Source of the DNA: Nonomuraea maritima
Lineage (GTDB): Bacteria > Actinomycetota > Actinomycetes > Streptosporangiales > Streptosporangiaceae
Assembly (NCBI RefSeq): GCF_900100395.1
Contig: NZ_FNFB01000043.1
Span: 1-37,797 of the forward strand
Direction of reading: 5' to 3'
DNA length: 37,797 nt
The number at the start of each line of letters is the position of its first letter. Positions within the stretch are counted from its first letter, which is position 1. The notes beneath the pieces were generated by a model. That model made no database searches, had not been told where the DNA came from, and saw nothing but the letters and a program-made list of their open reading frames with translations. Position numbers and translations under genes: made by a program. Shown here piece after piece: positions 6,794-16,116 of this stretch.

Positions 6794-8248
6794 ATGACTG
6801 TTCGCGACAAGCTCTACATCGGCGGCTCCTGGGTCACCCCCAGCAACCCGGAGCTGCTCGACATCCTTTCGCCCCACGACCAGTCGGTGCTGGGCCGCGT
6901 GGCCCAGGCCGCACCCGCCGACGTGGACGCGGCCGTCGCCGCGGCCCGCGAGGCCTTCGACCACGGCCCCTGGCCGCGCACCACGCCCGAGGAGCGGCAG
7001 GAGATCATCCGGCGCTACGACGCCCTGCGCACCGCCCGTGCCGACGAGGTCGCCGCGGCCATCTCCGTCGAGAACGGCTCGGCCGGCTGGTTCACCAAGG
7101 TCGGCCAGCCCTTCCTGACCCGCCAGGTCAACGCTTACCTCAAGGCGGCCGAGGAGTTCGGCTGGGAGGAGGTCATCGAACCCTCCGACCCGTCGGTGGC
7201 CTTCGACACCATCGTGCGGCGCGAGGCGATCGGCGTGGTCGCCGCCGTCATCCCGTGGAACTCGCCGTTCTCCGCAGCCACCGCCAAGCTGGTGCCGGCC
7301 CTGCTGGCCGGAAACACCGTCGTCCTGAAGGTCTCCCCGGAGAACTCTCTCAGCATGATGCTGCTGGCGGACCTGTGGCACGAGGCCGGGCTTCCCGCGG
7401 GCGTGCTCAGCATCCTTCCCGCCGACCGCGAGACCAGCGAGTACCTCGTCTCCCACCCGGACGTCGACAAGATTGCCTTCACCGGCTCCACGCGTGCCGG
7501 CCGGCGCATCGCCTCCATCGCCGGCGAGCACCTCAAGCGGGTCAGCCTGGAGTTGGGCGGCAAGTCCGCGGCTCTGATCCTGGAGGACGCGGACCTGGAC
7601 GCCGCCGTACAGGGCCTGCGCTTCGGCTCCCTCGCCAACAACGGCGAGGCCTGCATCCTGCAGACCCGCATCCTGGTCCCCCGCGAGCGTTACGAAGAGG
7701 TCGTCGCCGCGCTCAAGGACATGGTCGAATCGCTGAAGGTCGGCGACCCTTCCGCCCCCGACACCTTCATCGGCCCGATGATCCGCCCCGACCAGCAGCA
7801 GCGCGTCATCGACTACATCAACATCGGCATAGCGGAGGGCGCCCGCCTGGTCACCGGCGGCCCGCACGTCCCCCAGGGCCTGGAAAAGGGCAACTACGTC
7901 ACCCCGACCCTCTTCGCCGACGTCGACAACTCCATGCGCATCGCCCAGGAGGAGATCTTCGGCCCGGTCCTGGCCGTCATCGCCTACGACGACGAGGACG
8001 ACGCCGTCCGCATCGCCAACGACTCCGAATATGGCCTCTCAGGCGGCATCTGGAGCGCCGACCCCGAGCGCGCCCTGGCCGTCGCCCGCAAGCTGCGCAC
8101 CGGAACCATCACCCTCAACGGCTCGCCCATCAGCTTCGACGGCCCCTTCGGCGGCTACAAGGCCAGCGGCCTCGGCCGCGAGTACGGCAAGGTCGGACTC
8201 ACCGGCTACATCGAGCACAAGTCCATCACCCGGCTCCGGCAGCCGTAG
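6794..8248 (+). CDS. Aldehyde dehydrogenase family protein
   Basis: A 484-residue NAD(P)-dependent aldehyde dehydrogenase that oxidises aldehydes to acids. It carries the PWNSP segment, Rossmann/NAD elements (GSTRAG), general-base Glu253 in ELGGKS and catalytic Cys287 in NNGEAC. The length is normal for the superfamily. The ATG at 6794 begins the conserved part; in-frame starts upstream would add a low-complexity Arg/Pro-rich leader with no family match. It follows the SDR by 178 bp, a gap with no gene, and precedes the MFS pump. SDR plus ALDH suggests stepwise alcohol-aldehyde-acid conversion; the actual substrate is unknown. Confidence 0.92.
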   Translation: MTVRDKLYIGGSWVTPSNPELLDILSPHDQSVLGRVAQAAPADVDAAVAAAREAFDHGPWPRTTPEERQEIIRRYDALRTARADEVAAAISVENGSAGWFTKVGQPFLTRQVNAYLKAAEEFGWEEVIEPSDPSVAFDTIVRREAIGVVAAVIPWNSPFSAATAKLVPALLAGNTVVLKVSPENSLSMMLLADLWHEAGLPAGVLSILPADRETSEYLVSHPDVDKIAFTGSTRAGRRIASIAGEHLKRVSLELGGKSAALILEDADLDAAVQGLRFGSLANNGEACILQTRILVPRERYEEVVAALKDMVESLKVGDPSAPDTFIGPMIRPDQQQRVIDYINIGIAEGARLVTGGPHVPQGLEKGNYVTPTLFADVDNSMRIAQEEIFGPVLAVIAYDDEDDAVRIANDSEYGLSGGIWSADPERALAVARKLRTGTITLNGSPISFDGPFGGYKASGLGREYGKVGLTGYIEHKSITRLRQP

Positions 8249-8602
8249 CCGACCGGAGAGGCGCAGACCTACCGGGCCGGGACCACCCGCAGTGCGCTCG
8301 GCAGGCCGGCCCGGCCTGCCGCACCCCCTGCTCGACGCCGGCACGTCCTGAGCAGCACGGGGACGAGCAACGTGAACCGAGCCGGGCCGGGCCGATCCGA
8401 GCCGTCGGTCGCACTGTCACCGGCGACGCCCCGGCGAACCGCCGCCCCGGGCGGCCCGAACCGCTGCGACGCGCCCGGCCCACCTCCTGGCCGTGACCGC
8501 TCGCCGCAATCGCTGTACCGGCGTGCCACCCGCATGCACGAGACCCGCGACCTGTCCCGCGCCGTCGTCAAGACGCCCCCGTTTCCCCGGAGAGACAACC
8601 CC

Positions 8603-10015
8603 ATGCCCAGCAAGTCCACCCGCCTCATCTTCGCAGTCCTCGCGAGCGGGGCGGGCGTGTTCTCCATGCTGCAGTCACTGATCGCGCCGGCTCTGCCGAC
8701 TATCCAACACGCACTGCACACCTCCCAATCCACCGCCACCTGGGTAATGACGGCCTACCTGCTGTCCGCCTCGGTGTGCACCCCGATCATCGGCCGGGTC
8801 GGCGACCTGGCCGGCAAGAAGCGCACCCTCGTCGCAGTCCTGCTGACCGTCCTCGCCGGCTGTCTGCTCGCCGCCCTCGCTCCGAACGTCGGCGTCTTGA
8901 TCATCGCCCGCATCATTCAGGGCGCCGGAGGCGCGGTGTTCCCACTGTCCTTCGGCATCATCCGCGACCAGTTCGAACCCGGCAGGGTCAGCGGCAGCAT
9001 CAGCAACCTGTCCGCCGTGATCGCCGCCGGCGGCGGCGTCGGCATAGTCGCTGCCGGTCCCATTGTGGCCGGGCTCGACTACCGCTGGCTGTTCTGGTTT
9101 CCCGTCGTCATCGTCGCCGTCACCGCCCTGCTAGCCCTGCGCTATGTCCCCGAGTCGCCCCGACGGGCGAAGGGGCGGGTCAGCTGGTCCGGCGCGGTGC
9201 TGCTGTCCGGATGGCTGGTCGCGCTGCTCCTGTCGGTCAGCCGCGGCAGCCGGTGGGGCTGGAGTTCCGCTGCTGTGATCGCGCTGTTCGCCGCGGCCGT
9301 CGTGCTCTTCGCCCTGTGGCTGTTCGCGGAGTCCCACTCCCGCAGCCCGCTGATCGACCTGCGCATCATGCGCGTGCGGTCCGTGTGGACCACGAACGCC
9401 GCCGCTCTGCTGTTCGGCGCAGGCCTGTCTTCGGTCTGGTCGTTCCTGCCCGGCTTCGTACAGACACCCCGCTCCGCCGGCTACGGATTCGGCGCCAGCG
9501 TCACCACGTCCGGACTGCTCATGCTGCCCATGCTGATCGCGATGTTCGTCGCCGGTGTGGTCAGCGGGCGCCTGGAACCCAAGGTCGGCGCCAAACGCCT
9601 GCTGATCTCGGGGGCCGTCTCCGCCGCGGTCGCCTGCGCCATCCTCGCCCTGTGGCACACCCAGCAGTGGCAGATCGCCGTCGCGGCGGGCGTTTTCGGC
9701 CTCGGCGTCGGTCTCTCCTTCGCATCCATGGCCAACCTCATCGTCGGCGGCGTACCTGCCGAGCAGACCGGCGCCGCGACCGGCATGAACGCCAACCTCC
9801 GCTCCATCGGCGGCGCCATCGGAACCGCGATCACCAGCCTCCTGGTCACCAGCCACCTCCAGCCCTCCGGCCTGCCGTACGACTCCAGCTACACCCACAG
9901 CTTCTCCGCGCTGACCCTCCTCCTGCTCGGAGCCGCCCTCGCCGCCGCCCTCGCCCCGGCCCGCAAAGCCGTCCGTACGCCCCACCTCCAGCCGACTCCC
10001 GCCGCCGCAGAGTAA
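8603..10015 (+). CDS. MFS drug transporter (DHA2-like)
   Basis: A 470-residue multi-pass transporter of the proton-coupled drug efflux type. MPTIQ-like motif APALPTIQHAL and the loop GRVGDLAGKKR (MFS motif A) are visible near the N-terminus, and about 14 hydrophobic segments fit the DHA2 (EmrB/QacA) group. The start chosen is the ATG at 8603 with CGGAGAGA upstream; the in-frame extension from 8372 is a GC-rich non-hydrophobic leader. The stretch 8249-8602 (354 bp) contains no other gene that I can support. Third gene of the TetR-controlled module; likely exports the toxic compound or its product. Confidence 0.9.
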   Translation: MPSKSTRLIFAVLASGAGVFSMLQSLIAPALPTIQHALHTSQSTATWVMTAYLLSASVCTPIIGRVGDLAGKKRTLVAVLLTVLAGCLLAALAPNVGVLIIARIIQGAGGAVFPLSFGIIRDQFEPGRVSGSISNLSAVIAAGGGVGIVAAGPIVAGLDYRWLFWFPVVIVAVTALLALRYVPESPRRAKGRVSWSGAVLLSGWLVALLLSVSRGSRWGWSSAAVIALFAAAVVLFALWLFAESHSRSPLIDLRIMRVRSVWTTNAAALLFGAGLSSVWSFLPGFVQTPRSAGYGFGASVTTSGLLMLPMLIAMFVAGVVSGRLEPKVGAKRLLISGAVSAAVACAILALWHTQQWQIAVAAGVFGLGVGLSFASMANLIVGGVPAEQTGAATGMNANLRSIGGAIGTAITSLLVTSHLQPSGLPYDSSYTHSFSALTLLLLGAALAAALAPARKAVRTPHLQPTPAAAE

Positions 10016-10141
10016 ACAGGGACCACCCACGGCTGAGCGGCCCCGACGGAGGTACTGTGCGTTGGGTGACGGTTTCAGGCAGGCCGTGACGGCCGGTGAT
10101 CGTGCTCCGTCCCTCACCGCCGCGCCCACCAGTACAAGGGC

Positions 10142-10569
10142 TTGGCTTCGGAGGAGATCGGCGCGCTGTCCGCCGCACCCATCCGCGCGTTCCTGGCCGA
10201 GCTCGCCGAGCTGTCGCCGGCCAGCCGCAAGCGCAAGCGCGCCGCCGTCGCCTCCTTCACCAAATGGGCCGCCCGCCACGACCTCCTGGACGCCAACCCG
10301 ATTGACCGCATCGACACCATCAAGGCGCCGAAGAACCTGCCCCGCCCCGCCGCGGCCGCCGACGTCGCCAAGGTTGCGCGCAGGCCGGGGTCGAGATCGA
10401 CATCCACCAGTTGCGCCACGCCCCCGCCACCGAGCTCATCAACACTGGCGTCTCCACGGAGGCCGTGCGCTGCCGCCTCGGCCACGCCTCCACCGAAACC
10501 ACCCGGCTGTACGCGCTGCTGGACGACAAGGTCGCCGACGCCGAGATCCGCGGCCAGGCGATCCGCTGA
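10142..10569 (+). pseudogene. Tyrosine recombinase relic (deleted, frameshifted)
   Basis: Two pieces of a site-specific integrase lie in different frames. The first (about 10142-10375, from a TTG) is a core-binding SAM-like domain: SRKRKRAAVASFTKWAARHD, then DANPIDRI. The second (about 10376-10569) is the catalytic end, with HQLRHAPATE, the LGH box and ETTRLYALL holding the nucleophile Tyr. The middle of the catalytic domain, including the first conserved Arg, is deleted. It sits just inside the right inverted repeat, mirroring the recombinase relic at the left end. Confidence 0.75.
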
Positions 10570-10625
10570 CGACAAACCGCTCAGGGCCATCGCACGCTCT
10601 CGCACCATCAGCACAGGTCAGAAAT

Positions 10626-10663
10626 GGGTTCGTTGGATTATCCGCGATTGCTACCGGGACCCC
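10626..10663 (-). repeat. Right terminal inverted repeat
   Basis: Read on the minus strand from 10663 it starts GGGGTCCCGGTAGCAATCGC and matches the left repeat 3687-3724 at 34 of 38 positions. The next five bases outward are GTCGC. Confidence 0.7.
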
Positions 10664-11017
10664 GTCGCCCCTGGCGATGTGACCTGGTATCCGCATGGGA
10701 TTCGCCCGGGTCCGCCGACCGTCCGGACCGCTCACGAGGCTCGGTCACCGAGGTGTTGATCACGGCGTCGGAGCGGGGCGAGAAAGCCCGCCGTCTCGGC
10801 CCGGGAAACGGCGGACCATCATCGCGGAGAGCTCTTCTCGCCGCACTGCGGGGTCGGGAGAACAGCACCGGGGCAGCGTGGCTCGCTCAAGGATGAGATG
10901 TACCTCGCACTACGAAACAGGAAAAGGCCACGCCACCCCGGATCATAGCCTGCAGCTATGAAAACGAGACCTATGATGTCTAGGACGTATCGATGCTGGA
11001 TATCTAGCGTCAGATGC
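10664..11017. other. Intergenic, no recognisable gene
   Basis: This 354-bp stretch between the transposon-like right end and the cytochrome b gene holds only short frames without family resemblance. Its GC content falls towards 10900-11010. I see no clear promoter for the downstream gene. Confidence 0.5.
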
Positions 11018-11767
11018 GTGACTGCCACGACAGAGCGCGGTATCTCGCCCGCGTCCGTTAATTACCCGAAGAAGGCTCCAGTGAGGAAGGGGCTCGACGG
11101 GTTTCTCCGCTCCTCGAACGGCCAGAAAGTCGTCATGGCCGTCACAGGTGCCGTGATGGTGCTCTTCCTCGTCGCGCACATGCTCGGCAACCTCAAGATC
11201 TTCCTTGGCCATGGTCCGTTCAACGAATACGCGCACGCTCTGAGGACGCTGGCGGAGCCGATCCTCCCGTACCGCACCTTGCTGACGATCGCCGAGACCG
11301 GGCTGTTCGTGTCGGTCGTCCTGCACCTGTGGGCGGCCATCTCGCTCTCCCGCCGCGCCTCGCACGCCCGCCCGGTCAAGTACGTCGCCAAGAAGCCGCA
11401 GGCCGGCGGCTATGCCACGCACATCATGCGCTGGGGTGGCGTGACCATCGTGCTGTACGTCGTCTGGCACCTGCTCGACCTGACCTTCGGCGTGGTCAAC
11501 CCCAAGGGCTTCGACAGCGAGCCCGCCGACCGGATGGTCGCCGGGTTCAACGCCTCGCGCTGGTACGTGACGTTGATCTACGTCGTCGCCGTCGTCATGG
11601 TCGGCCTGCACCTGCGCCACGGCATCTGGAGCGCCTTCCAGACGCTCGGCTGGGCCAACCGCGCCCGCTACCGCGCCCTGCGCGCTACCTCCACCGCGGT
11701 CTCTGTGGTGCTGGTGCTCGGGTTCCTGTCCGCGCCCCTCGCGATCACGTTCGGATTTGTGAAGTGA
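11018..11767 (+). CDS. sdhC: Succinate dehydrogenase cytochrome b558 subunit (orphan)
   Basis: A 249-residue membrane anchor of the b558-type succinate dehydrogenase/fumarate reductase. The GTG at 11018 (VTATTERG) fits the family start; the Shine-Dalgarno there is poor, so the start is uncertain. Five transmembrane segments are visible, with histidines in VAHMLGNLK, VLHLWAA, VVWHLLDL and LHLRHGIW that serve as haem ligands in the family. The operon order is normally sdhC-sdhA-sdhB with overlapping starts. Here a GTGA overlap begins an frame that stops after 14 codons, so sdhA and sdhB are missing and the subunit has no local partners. Confidence 0.88.
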   Translation: MTATTERGISPASVNYPKKAPVRKGLDGFLRSSNGQKVVMAVTGAVMVLFLVAHMLGNLKIFLGHGPFNEYAHALRTLAEPILPYRTLLTIAETGLFVSVVLHLWAAISLSRRASHARPVKYVAKKPQAGGYATHIMRWGGVTIVLYVVWHLLDLTFGVVNPKGFDSEPADRMVAGFNASRWYVTLIYVVAVVMVGLHLRHGIWSAFQTLGWANRARYRALRATSTAVSVVLVLGFLSAPLAITFGFVK

Positions 11768-11808
11768 GCACGCCGACGGTTACGACGAAAGCGCCAGCTG
11801 CTCACTGA
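11764..11808 (+). pseudogene. 5' stub of a lost sdhA
   Basis: A GTG overlapping the sdhC stop (GTGA) opens a 14-codon frame, VSTPTVTTKAPAAH, then TGA. The overlap is what one expects for the flavoprotein gene sdhA, but the flavin-binding sequence never appears. The identification is from position, not from sequence similarity. Confidence 0.4.
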
Positions 11809-12111
11809 TCGACCGTGACCGCGAGAAGCGGCAATGTTCATCCGCTGATCGTCGCGAACTCTTCGTGTTGCCCCGAAAGCCAAAGATCTACCCGGGCATG
11901 ACTAACGGGTTTCCGGGCTACGTCGTCAAGATGACGTGCAAGCAACTACGCCGCCGACAACGTTCGACGTCCGTGATTCTGCGCCGGCCCTGGAAGGAGT
12001 ACCGCGGCGGGTGTCAGACACACGCCGGATAAGATCCGACTTGCTTGTCCTGGTTGATGGTTCCGTCCGCGCTGGTCACGGATCACGTTTCGGCGGTGCC
12101 GACAGCGGGGT
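11809..12111. other. Intergenic, no recognisable gene
   Basis: About 300 bp between the sdhA stub and the phosphatase gene. Only short frames without family similarity are present; no clear terminator or promoter was found. Confidence 0.45.
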
Positions 12112-14117
12112 GTGGTAGCGGTGACGACGCCGGCGATCGCACTACTTGATGCCCAGGGCACCGTGATCAGATGGACACGAGCCGCCGAAGAACTCCTCGG
12201 ATACCGCGTTGCCGACATCGTCCACCGGAGCGGCGACGTCCTGCTGATGCCCGCCGACCGTACGGCGCGGGTGCGCGCCTGGGTCGGAGATCACGGCCAC
12301 CGGGACCACTGGTCGGGTCTCGTCGAAGCCCGGTGCCGCGATGGCCGTCCGGTCCTGCTGCGCCTTGACGTCTGGCGGCTGTACCTGCTGGACGGCGGCA
12401 CCGCCTGGCTCGTGTCGGCAACCTCCGCGCACGCGGATCGGCCGGCGAACCAGCTGCTGGAGCCCTTCTTCAGGCCCTCCCTCGTGGCCGTGTCGCTCTG
12501 GGACGGTGACCTCCGGTGTGTCGGCCGCAACGAGACGGCGCGATGCCTGCAGACGACCCTCGTGAACGGCCGGGTCGGAGGGCCACTCGAGGAGTTCAAG
12601 CCGACGTTCGACAGTGCGAGTCTGGTGGCCGCGTTCCGGCAGGTGCTGTCCGACGGCGTCCCGGTGATCGCCGGCGAGTCGCCCTGGTTCCCGGCCACCC
12701 AGCACGAGGGCCACACCTTCACGGGCTCCTTCTTCCGCCTGGAGGGGGAACCGGGCCGGCCTCCGGCCGTGTGCTCGCTGGTCTTCGACGTGACCCACGC
12801 CCACACCCGCCAGCGCCTGGCGCTGCTGCTCGAAGCCGGCGCACGCCTCGGCGCCACGCTGGACGTCGCCGGGACCGCGCAGGAACTGGCTGACCTGGCC
12901 GTGCCGGTGTTGGCCGACTACGTCGCGGTCGACCTCGCCGGCTCGATCCTGCCGGACGACGAACCGCTGCACCGGCTGTCCGTCTCGGACGTGAGCATCC
13001 CCGTATTCCGCCGCGCGGGCGTGGCGTCGATCCACTCCATGCTCCCCGAAACACTGTGGTCCCTCGGGGACGCCGTCTTCGTCCCGCCCGCGTCCCCCTT
13101 CATGAAGGTCATGGCCACGCGCGCATCCCATTACGAGCCTGTGCTGGACACCTCGCCCGGCACGTGGCTCGACCAGGACCCCGACCGAACAAAGATCGTC
13201 AGCGAAACCGGCATGCACAGCCTGATCATCGTTCCGCTCCTGGCCCGCGGCGCAGTCCTGGGTATCGTCGTGTTCGTCCGTACCGACAACCCGGCGCCGT
13301 TCACCGCGGACGATCTGGTGATCGCCGAAGAGTTGGTCGCCCGTGCCGCGATGAGCATCGACAACGCCCGCCGCTACACCCGCGAGCACACCGCCGCCCT
13401 CGCCCTCCAACGCCACCTGCTGCCCCGTAACGTGTCCGGCGGCGATGCGCTCGAGGTGGCCGCGGGCTACCGGCCTTCCGACATCCACGCAGGCGTCGGA
13501 GGTGACTGGTACGACGCCATTCCCCTGCCCTCCGGTCACGTCGCCCTGGTGGTCGGCGACGTGACCGGCCACGGCATACACGCCGCGGCGACGATGGGAC
13601 GCCTGCGCACCGTCGTACGCACCCTCGCCTACCTGGGCATTCCGCCGGACGAGCTGCTCACCCACCTCGATCGGCTGGTCGCGCGCATGAGTGAGGAGGG
13701 CGCCGTCGTCCACGGCACGGGGCCCGAAACCGTAGCCGCCACCTGCCTGTACGCGGTCTACGACCCGGTCACCCACCACTGCACCATGGCCACCGCCGGT
13801 CATCCGCCCCCCGCCATCGTCGACCCGGCCGGTGACGTCATGTTCCCTCGTCTCGTGGCCGGCACCCCTATCGGTCACGGCTGGGTTCCTACCAGTCGCT
13901 CGACCTGCACCTCGCCGAAGGCAGCCGGATCGTCCTCTACACCGACGGCCTGATCGAGAGTCGTGAGAGGGATCTCGACGCGGGGATGGAGCGGTTGCGC
14001 ACCGCTCTGACCTTGACGACACTCCCGGTCGTGGACCTCTGCGAGGTGGTGCTCGACGAGCTGACAGGCGAGCACAACGAGGACGACGTCGCTCTACTCG
14101 TGGCCCGCACCCTCTAA
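12112..14117 (+). pseudogene. PAS-GAF-SpoIIE (PP2C) phosphatase with one frameshift
   Basis: A cytoplasmic sensor phosphatase of the RsbU/SpoIIE type, which dephosphorylates anti-anti-sigma factors. From a GTG at 12112 (12121 also possible) the order is PAS (AIALLDAQGTVIRW), a second PAS-like region, GAF (about residues 230-420, ending DNARRYTREH), then the PP2C domain with GGDWYD and GDVTGHG. The first frame is open to 13953 but loses similarity near 13885. The proper end (YQSLDLHLAEGS, VLYTDGLIESR, NEDDVALLVARTL) continues in another frame from 13890 to the TAA at 14115. One missing base explains it: a real mutation or a sequencing error. The break removes the last metal-binding region (TDG, EDD). 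Confidence 0.85.
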
Positions 14118-14241
14118 AACAAGATCGTCGCGAGCTCAAGGTCGCCCGTCGTAGTTGAGAGGATCCTCAGCGTCCCTCAGCGAGGCCACAGGGTGGTCAG
14201 AGCAAGCTCTCATCAGGTCCCCCGACAGAGGTGAGGTCTGG

Positions 14242-15264
14242 ATGAGAGCTGAGGCGTCACGCAGGTGGCCGTACGTTGCGGCGGTGTGGACCTCGGTCTA
14301 TGGAGTCGCTCACGTGTGGTGGCTGACCGGACCGGGGGCGGCGTCGGCTCCCCCTGAGGAGAAGTTCTCGCCTGGCCGGTGGGCGGCGGTTACGCTCGCC
14401 TTCATAGCCGCGGCGGTGTGCTCAGCGATCGCCGCGGGGGTTCGGCACCACTGGCCGGCACCTGCGCGATGGGTGTTGGTGGCACTGGCGTGGGTGGTCG
14501 GAGCGGGATTGATCGCCTATTCGTACATGCTCGCCATCAGCCTCGCCACCCTGCTGTTCGACCAGGTTGACCACTGGGGCAGCCTGTTGACTCGTGCGGC
14601 TGGAGCGACGGCGGGCGTTCTGACGGTGGCGTGTGCCGTCGCCGAGCAGCGCAGGGTCCGGCAAGCCTGCTCCTACTGCGCCCGAGTCCACGGCCGTTCG
14701 CCGGAGCGGCGCACCGATCCCACACCACGCTGGGCCTACGTCGCCGCCTATGTCGCGATCGCTGGTTGCACAGCTCGTGTGAGCGTGCTGGTACTCGACT
14801 CCGTGACAGCGCGCACGCCGCTGCCCTTCGCGCTCGGTTCATCTTTCGGCAACTTCGTCGTCCTGCTGACCCTGGCCGGCACCCTTCTGCCACTGGCATT
14901 GGTCCATCGGTTCGGCAGGATCTGGCCGCGCTGGGTGGTCCTGCTGGCAGGACGTGATGTGCCGCGATGGCTCGTGCTCGGACCCGCGTTGTCGGTGGGC
15001 GCGGGCATGGCCGGCTACTTCGGCGTGGCAGGGATGACGGCATGGCTCCTTGGGAGGGGCAATCTGGACCAAGCCCCGGTCTGGAAGGTGTCGATGGAGA
15101 TGTTCGGCTACACATCATGGGGCCTGGGCCTGCTCGCCGCCGCAATGTCCTACTACGCCTTGACCAGGCCGAACTGTCCATCGCCCAACCGTACGGATAT
15201 CCCGGTCAGCTCGCGCGCCCGCTCCACGAGAAGTGGGATGAGGTCCAGTAACTCGACGTCATAG
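14242..15264 (+). CDS. Integral membrane protein of unknown function
   Basis: I do not recognise the family. The ATG at 14242 is preceded by a GAGGTGAGGT stretch; a 29-residue in-frame extension from 14155 looks non-coding. About eight hydrophobic helices are visible, the first at residues 8-28 (PYVAAVWTSVYGVAHVWW), with a polar loop containing a CSYC pair between helices 4 and 5. Helix 8 ends with MSYYAL near 15163. The last 30 or so residues are Ser/Arg-rich and are antisense to a methyltransferase relic, so the natural C-terminus has probably been replaced by read-through. Confidence 0.7.
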   Translation: MRAEASRRWPYVAAVWTSVYGVAHVWWLTGPGAASAPPEEKFSPGRWAAVTLAFIAAAVCSAIAAGVRHHWPAPARWVLVALAWVVGAGLIAYSYMLAISLATLLFDQVDHWGSLLTRAAGATAGVLTVACAVAEQRRVRQACSYCARVHGRSPERRTDPTPRWAYVAAYVAIAGCTARVSVLVLDSVTARTPLPFALGSSFGNFVVLLTLAGTLLPLALVHRFGRIWPRWVVLLAGRDVPRWLVLGPALSVGAGMAGYFGVAGMTAWLLGRGNLDQAPVWKVSMEMFGYTSWGLGLLAAAMSYYALTRPNCPSPNRTDIPVSSRARSTRSGMRSSNSTS

Positions 15265-15442
15265 CCATCGGCGACCAGCCACTCGGCATGCACGCCGGTG
15301 CCACCCTAGCCGGAGCCGGCGGAAGCATCCGGCGCAGGACATCTTGTGTCCGCCAGAACTCCAACCGGTCGCGCCCTTCTCGAAGGCGGCTGTGCTCTTT
15401 GTCCCGTCCGTAGTAAGCGAGCAGCTCTTCTTTCATCGCCAT
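15180..15442 (-). pseudogene. SAM-dependent methyltransferase relic
   Basis: The minus strand from 15442 reads MAMKEELLAYYGRDKEHSRL and DRLEFWRTQDVLRRMLP, the opening of class I methyltransferases of the ubiE type. The frame then shifts. In another frame GGTGVHAEWLVADGYDVELL follows: the glycine-rich SAM-binding loop and the acidic end of strand 2, preceded by an in-frame stop. It is truncated near 15180, where the membrane protein's sequence takes over. It covers only the N-terminal third of the enzyme. Confidence 0.65.
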
Positions 15443-15575
15443 ACTCGATCATGGCGGAAGGCGAGATCGGCGGCAGAGACTTTCGGGTCGGCTCCAGGTC
15501 GAGGTCGGTCGACCCGCTGTCATGAAGGCAGGCAACTGTTCTTGTAGTGCGCGACCGGCCCCTTATGCTCGGCCC

Positions 15576-16100
15576 ATGCCCGAACTGATCCCGCCCACCG
15601 TCCGCCTGCACGCCGCATGGCTGGAGGCGCGCGATGAGTGGGGTCCCGGCGTCCACGAGGACGGGTTCGGTATCGAGCCGTCCGATGAGGTGGACTCGCC
15701 TGCGGGGTTCGCGGCCTGGGTCGCCCGGCTGGACGTCGGCCGGGTGCGCTGTACCTATCGATGGATCGTCGAGGGTGACCGGGTGCTGGGCGCGATCGCG
15801 CTACGGCACGAGCCCAACGACTTCGGCCATATCGGGTACGGCATCCGCCCGTCCGCGCGGCGGCGCGGGCTGGCCACCTGGGCGCTGGGCCGGATCCTCG
15901 ACGAGGCGCGCTCGCTCGGCCTGGGCAGAGTGCTGATCGCGTGCGCCGCGGACAACGTCGCCTCCGCGAGGACGATCGAGCGTCAGGGCGGCGTCCTTGA
16001 GGACGTCCGGGAGACCGAGCACGGCGCCATGCGACGTTACTGGATCACTGTCCAAGGCGCACCGAGCCCACCGGCCTCATACTGTGCCCCTAACCCCTGA
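15576..16100 (+). CDS. GNAT-family N-acetyltransferase
   Basis: A 174-residue acetyl-CoA-dependent acyltransferase. The ATG at 15576 (MPELIPPTVRLHAAW) is the family-like start. The acetyl-CoA loop is GIRPSARRRGLATWAL (R-R-x-G-x-A pattern) at about residues 90-105, preceded by strand 4 (HIGYGI). CAADNVASARTIERQGG at about 129-145 is the usual motif B, followed by RYWI near the end. The N-terminus with a Trp-Arg-Asp pattern resembles the RimJ/YhhY-like group that acetylates small amines or protein N-termini; substrate unknown. A strong hairpin 17 bp downstream ends the unit. Confidence 0.88.
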   Translation: MPELIPPTVRLHAAWLEARDEWGPGVHEDGFGIEPSDEVDSPAGFAAWVARLDVGRVRCTYRWIVEGDRVLGAIALRHEPNDFGHIGYGIRPSARRRGLATWALGRILDEARSLGLGRVLIACAADNVASARTIERQGGVLEDVRETEHGAMRRYWITVQGAPSPPASYCAPNP

Positions 16101-16116
16101 CCAGGGGAAACGCGCT

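Larger units (their letters stand above)
3687..10663. mobile_element. Decayed Tn3-like element carrying a detoxification module
   Basis: The block is bounded by 38-bp inverted repeats (3687-3724 and 10626-10663) that agree at 34 of 38 positions. The right end starts GGGG, as Tn3-family ends do. The five bases outside are GTCAC on the left and GTCGC on the right, a 4/5 match to a 5-bp target duplication. Inside are recombination relics at both ends (3752-4147 and 10142-10569), a DinB gene, and TetR/SDR/ALDH/MFS cargo. No intact transposase remains, so movement would need one in trans. Calling it Tn3-like rests on the ends and on the transposase relic. Confidence 0.55.

Noticed and set aside
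12142..14139. 665-codon minus-strand frame across the phosphatase gene
   Set aside because: No recognisable motif, composition typical of antisense in GC-rich coding DNA, while the plus strand has clear PAS, GAF and PP2C motifs.
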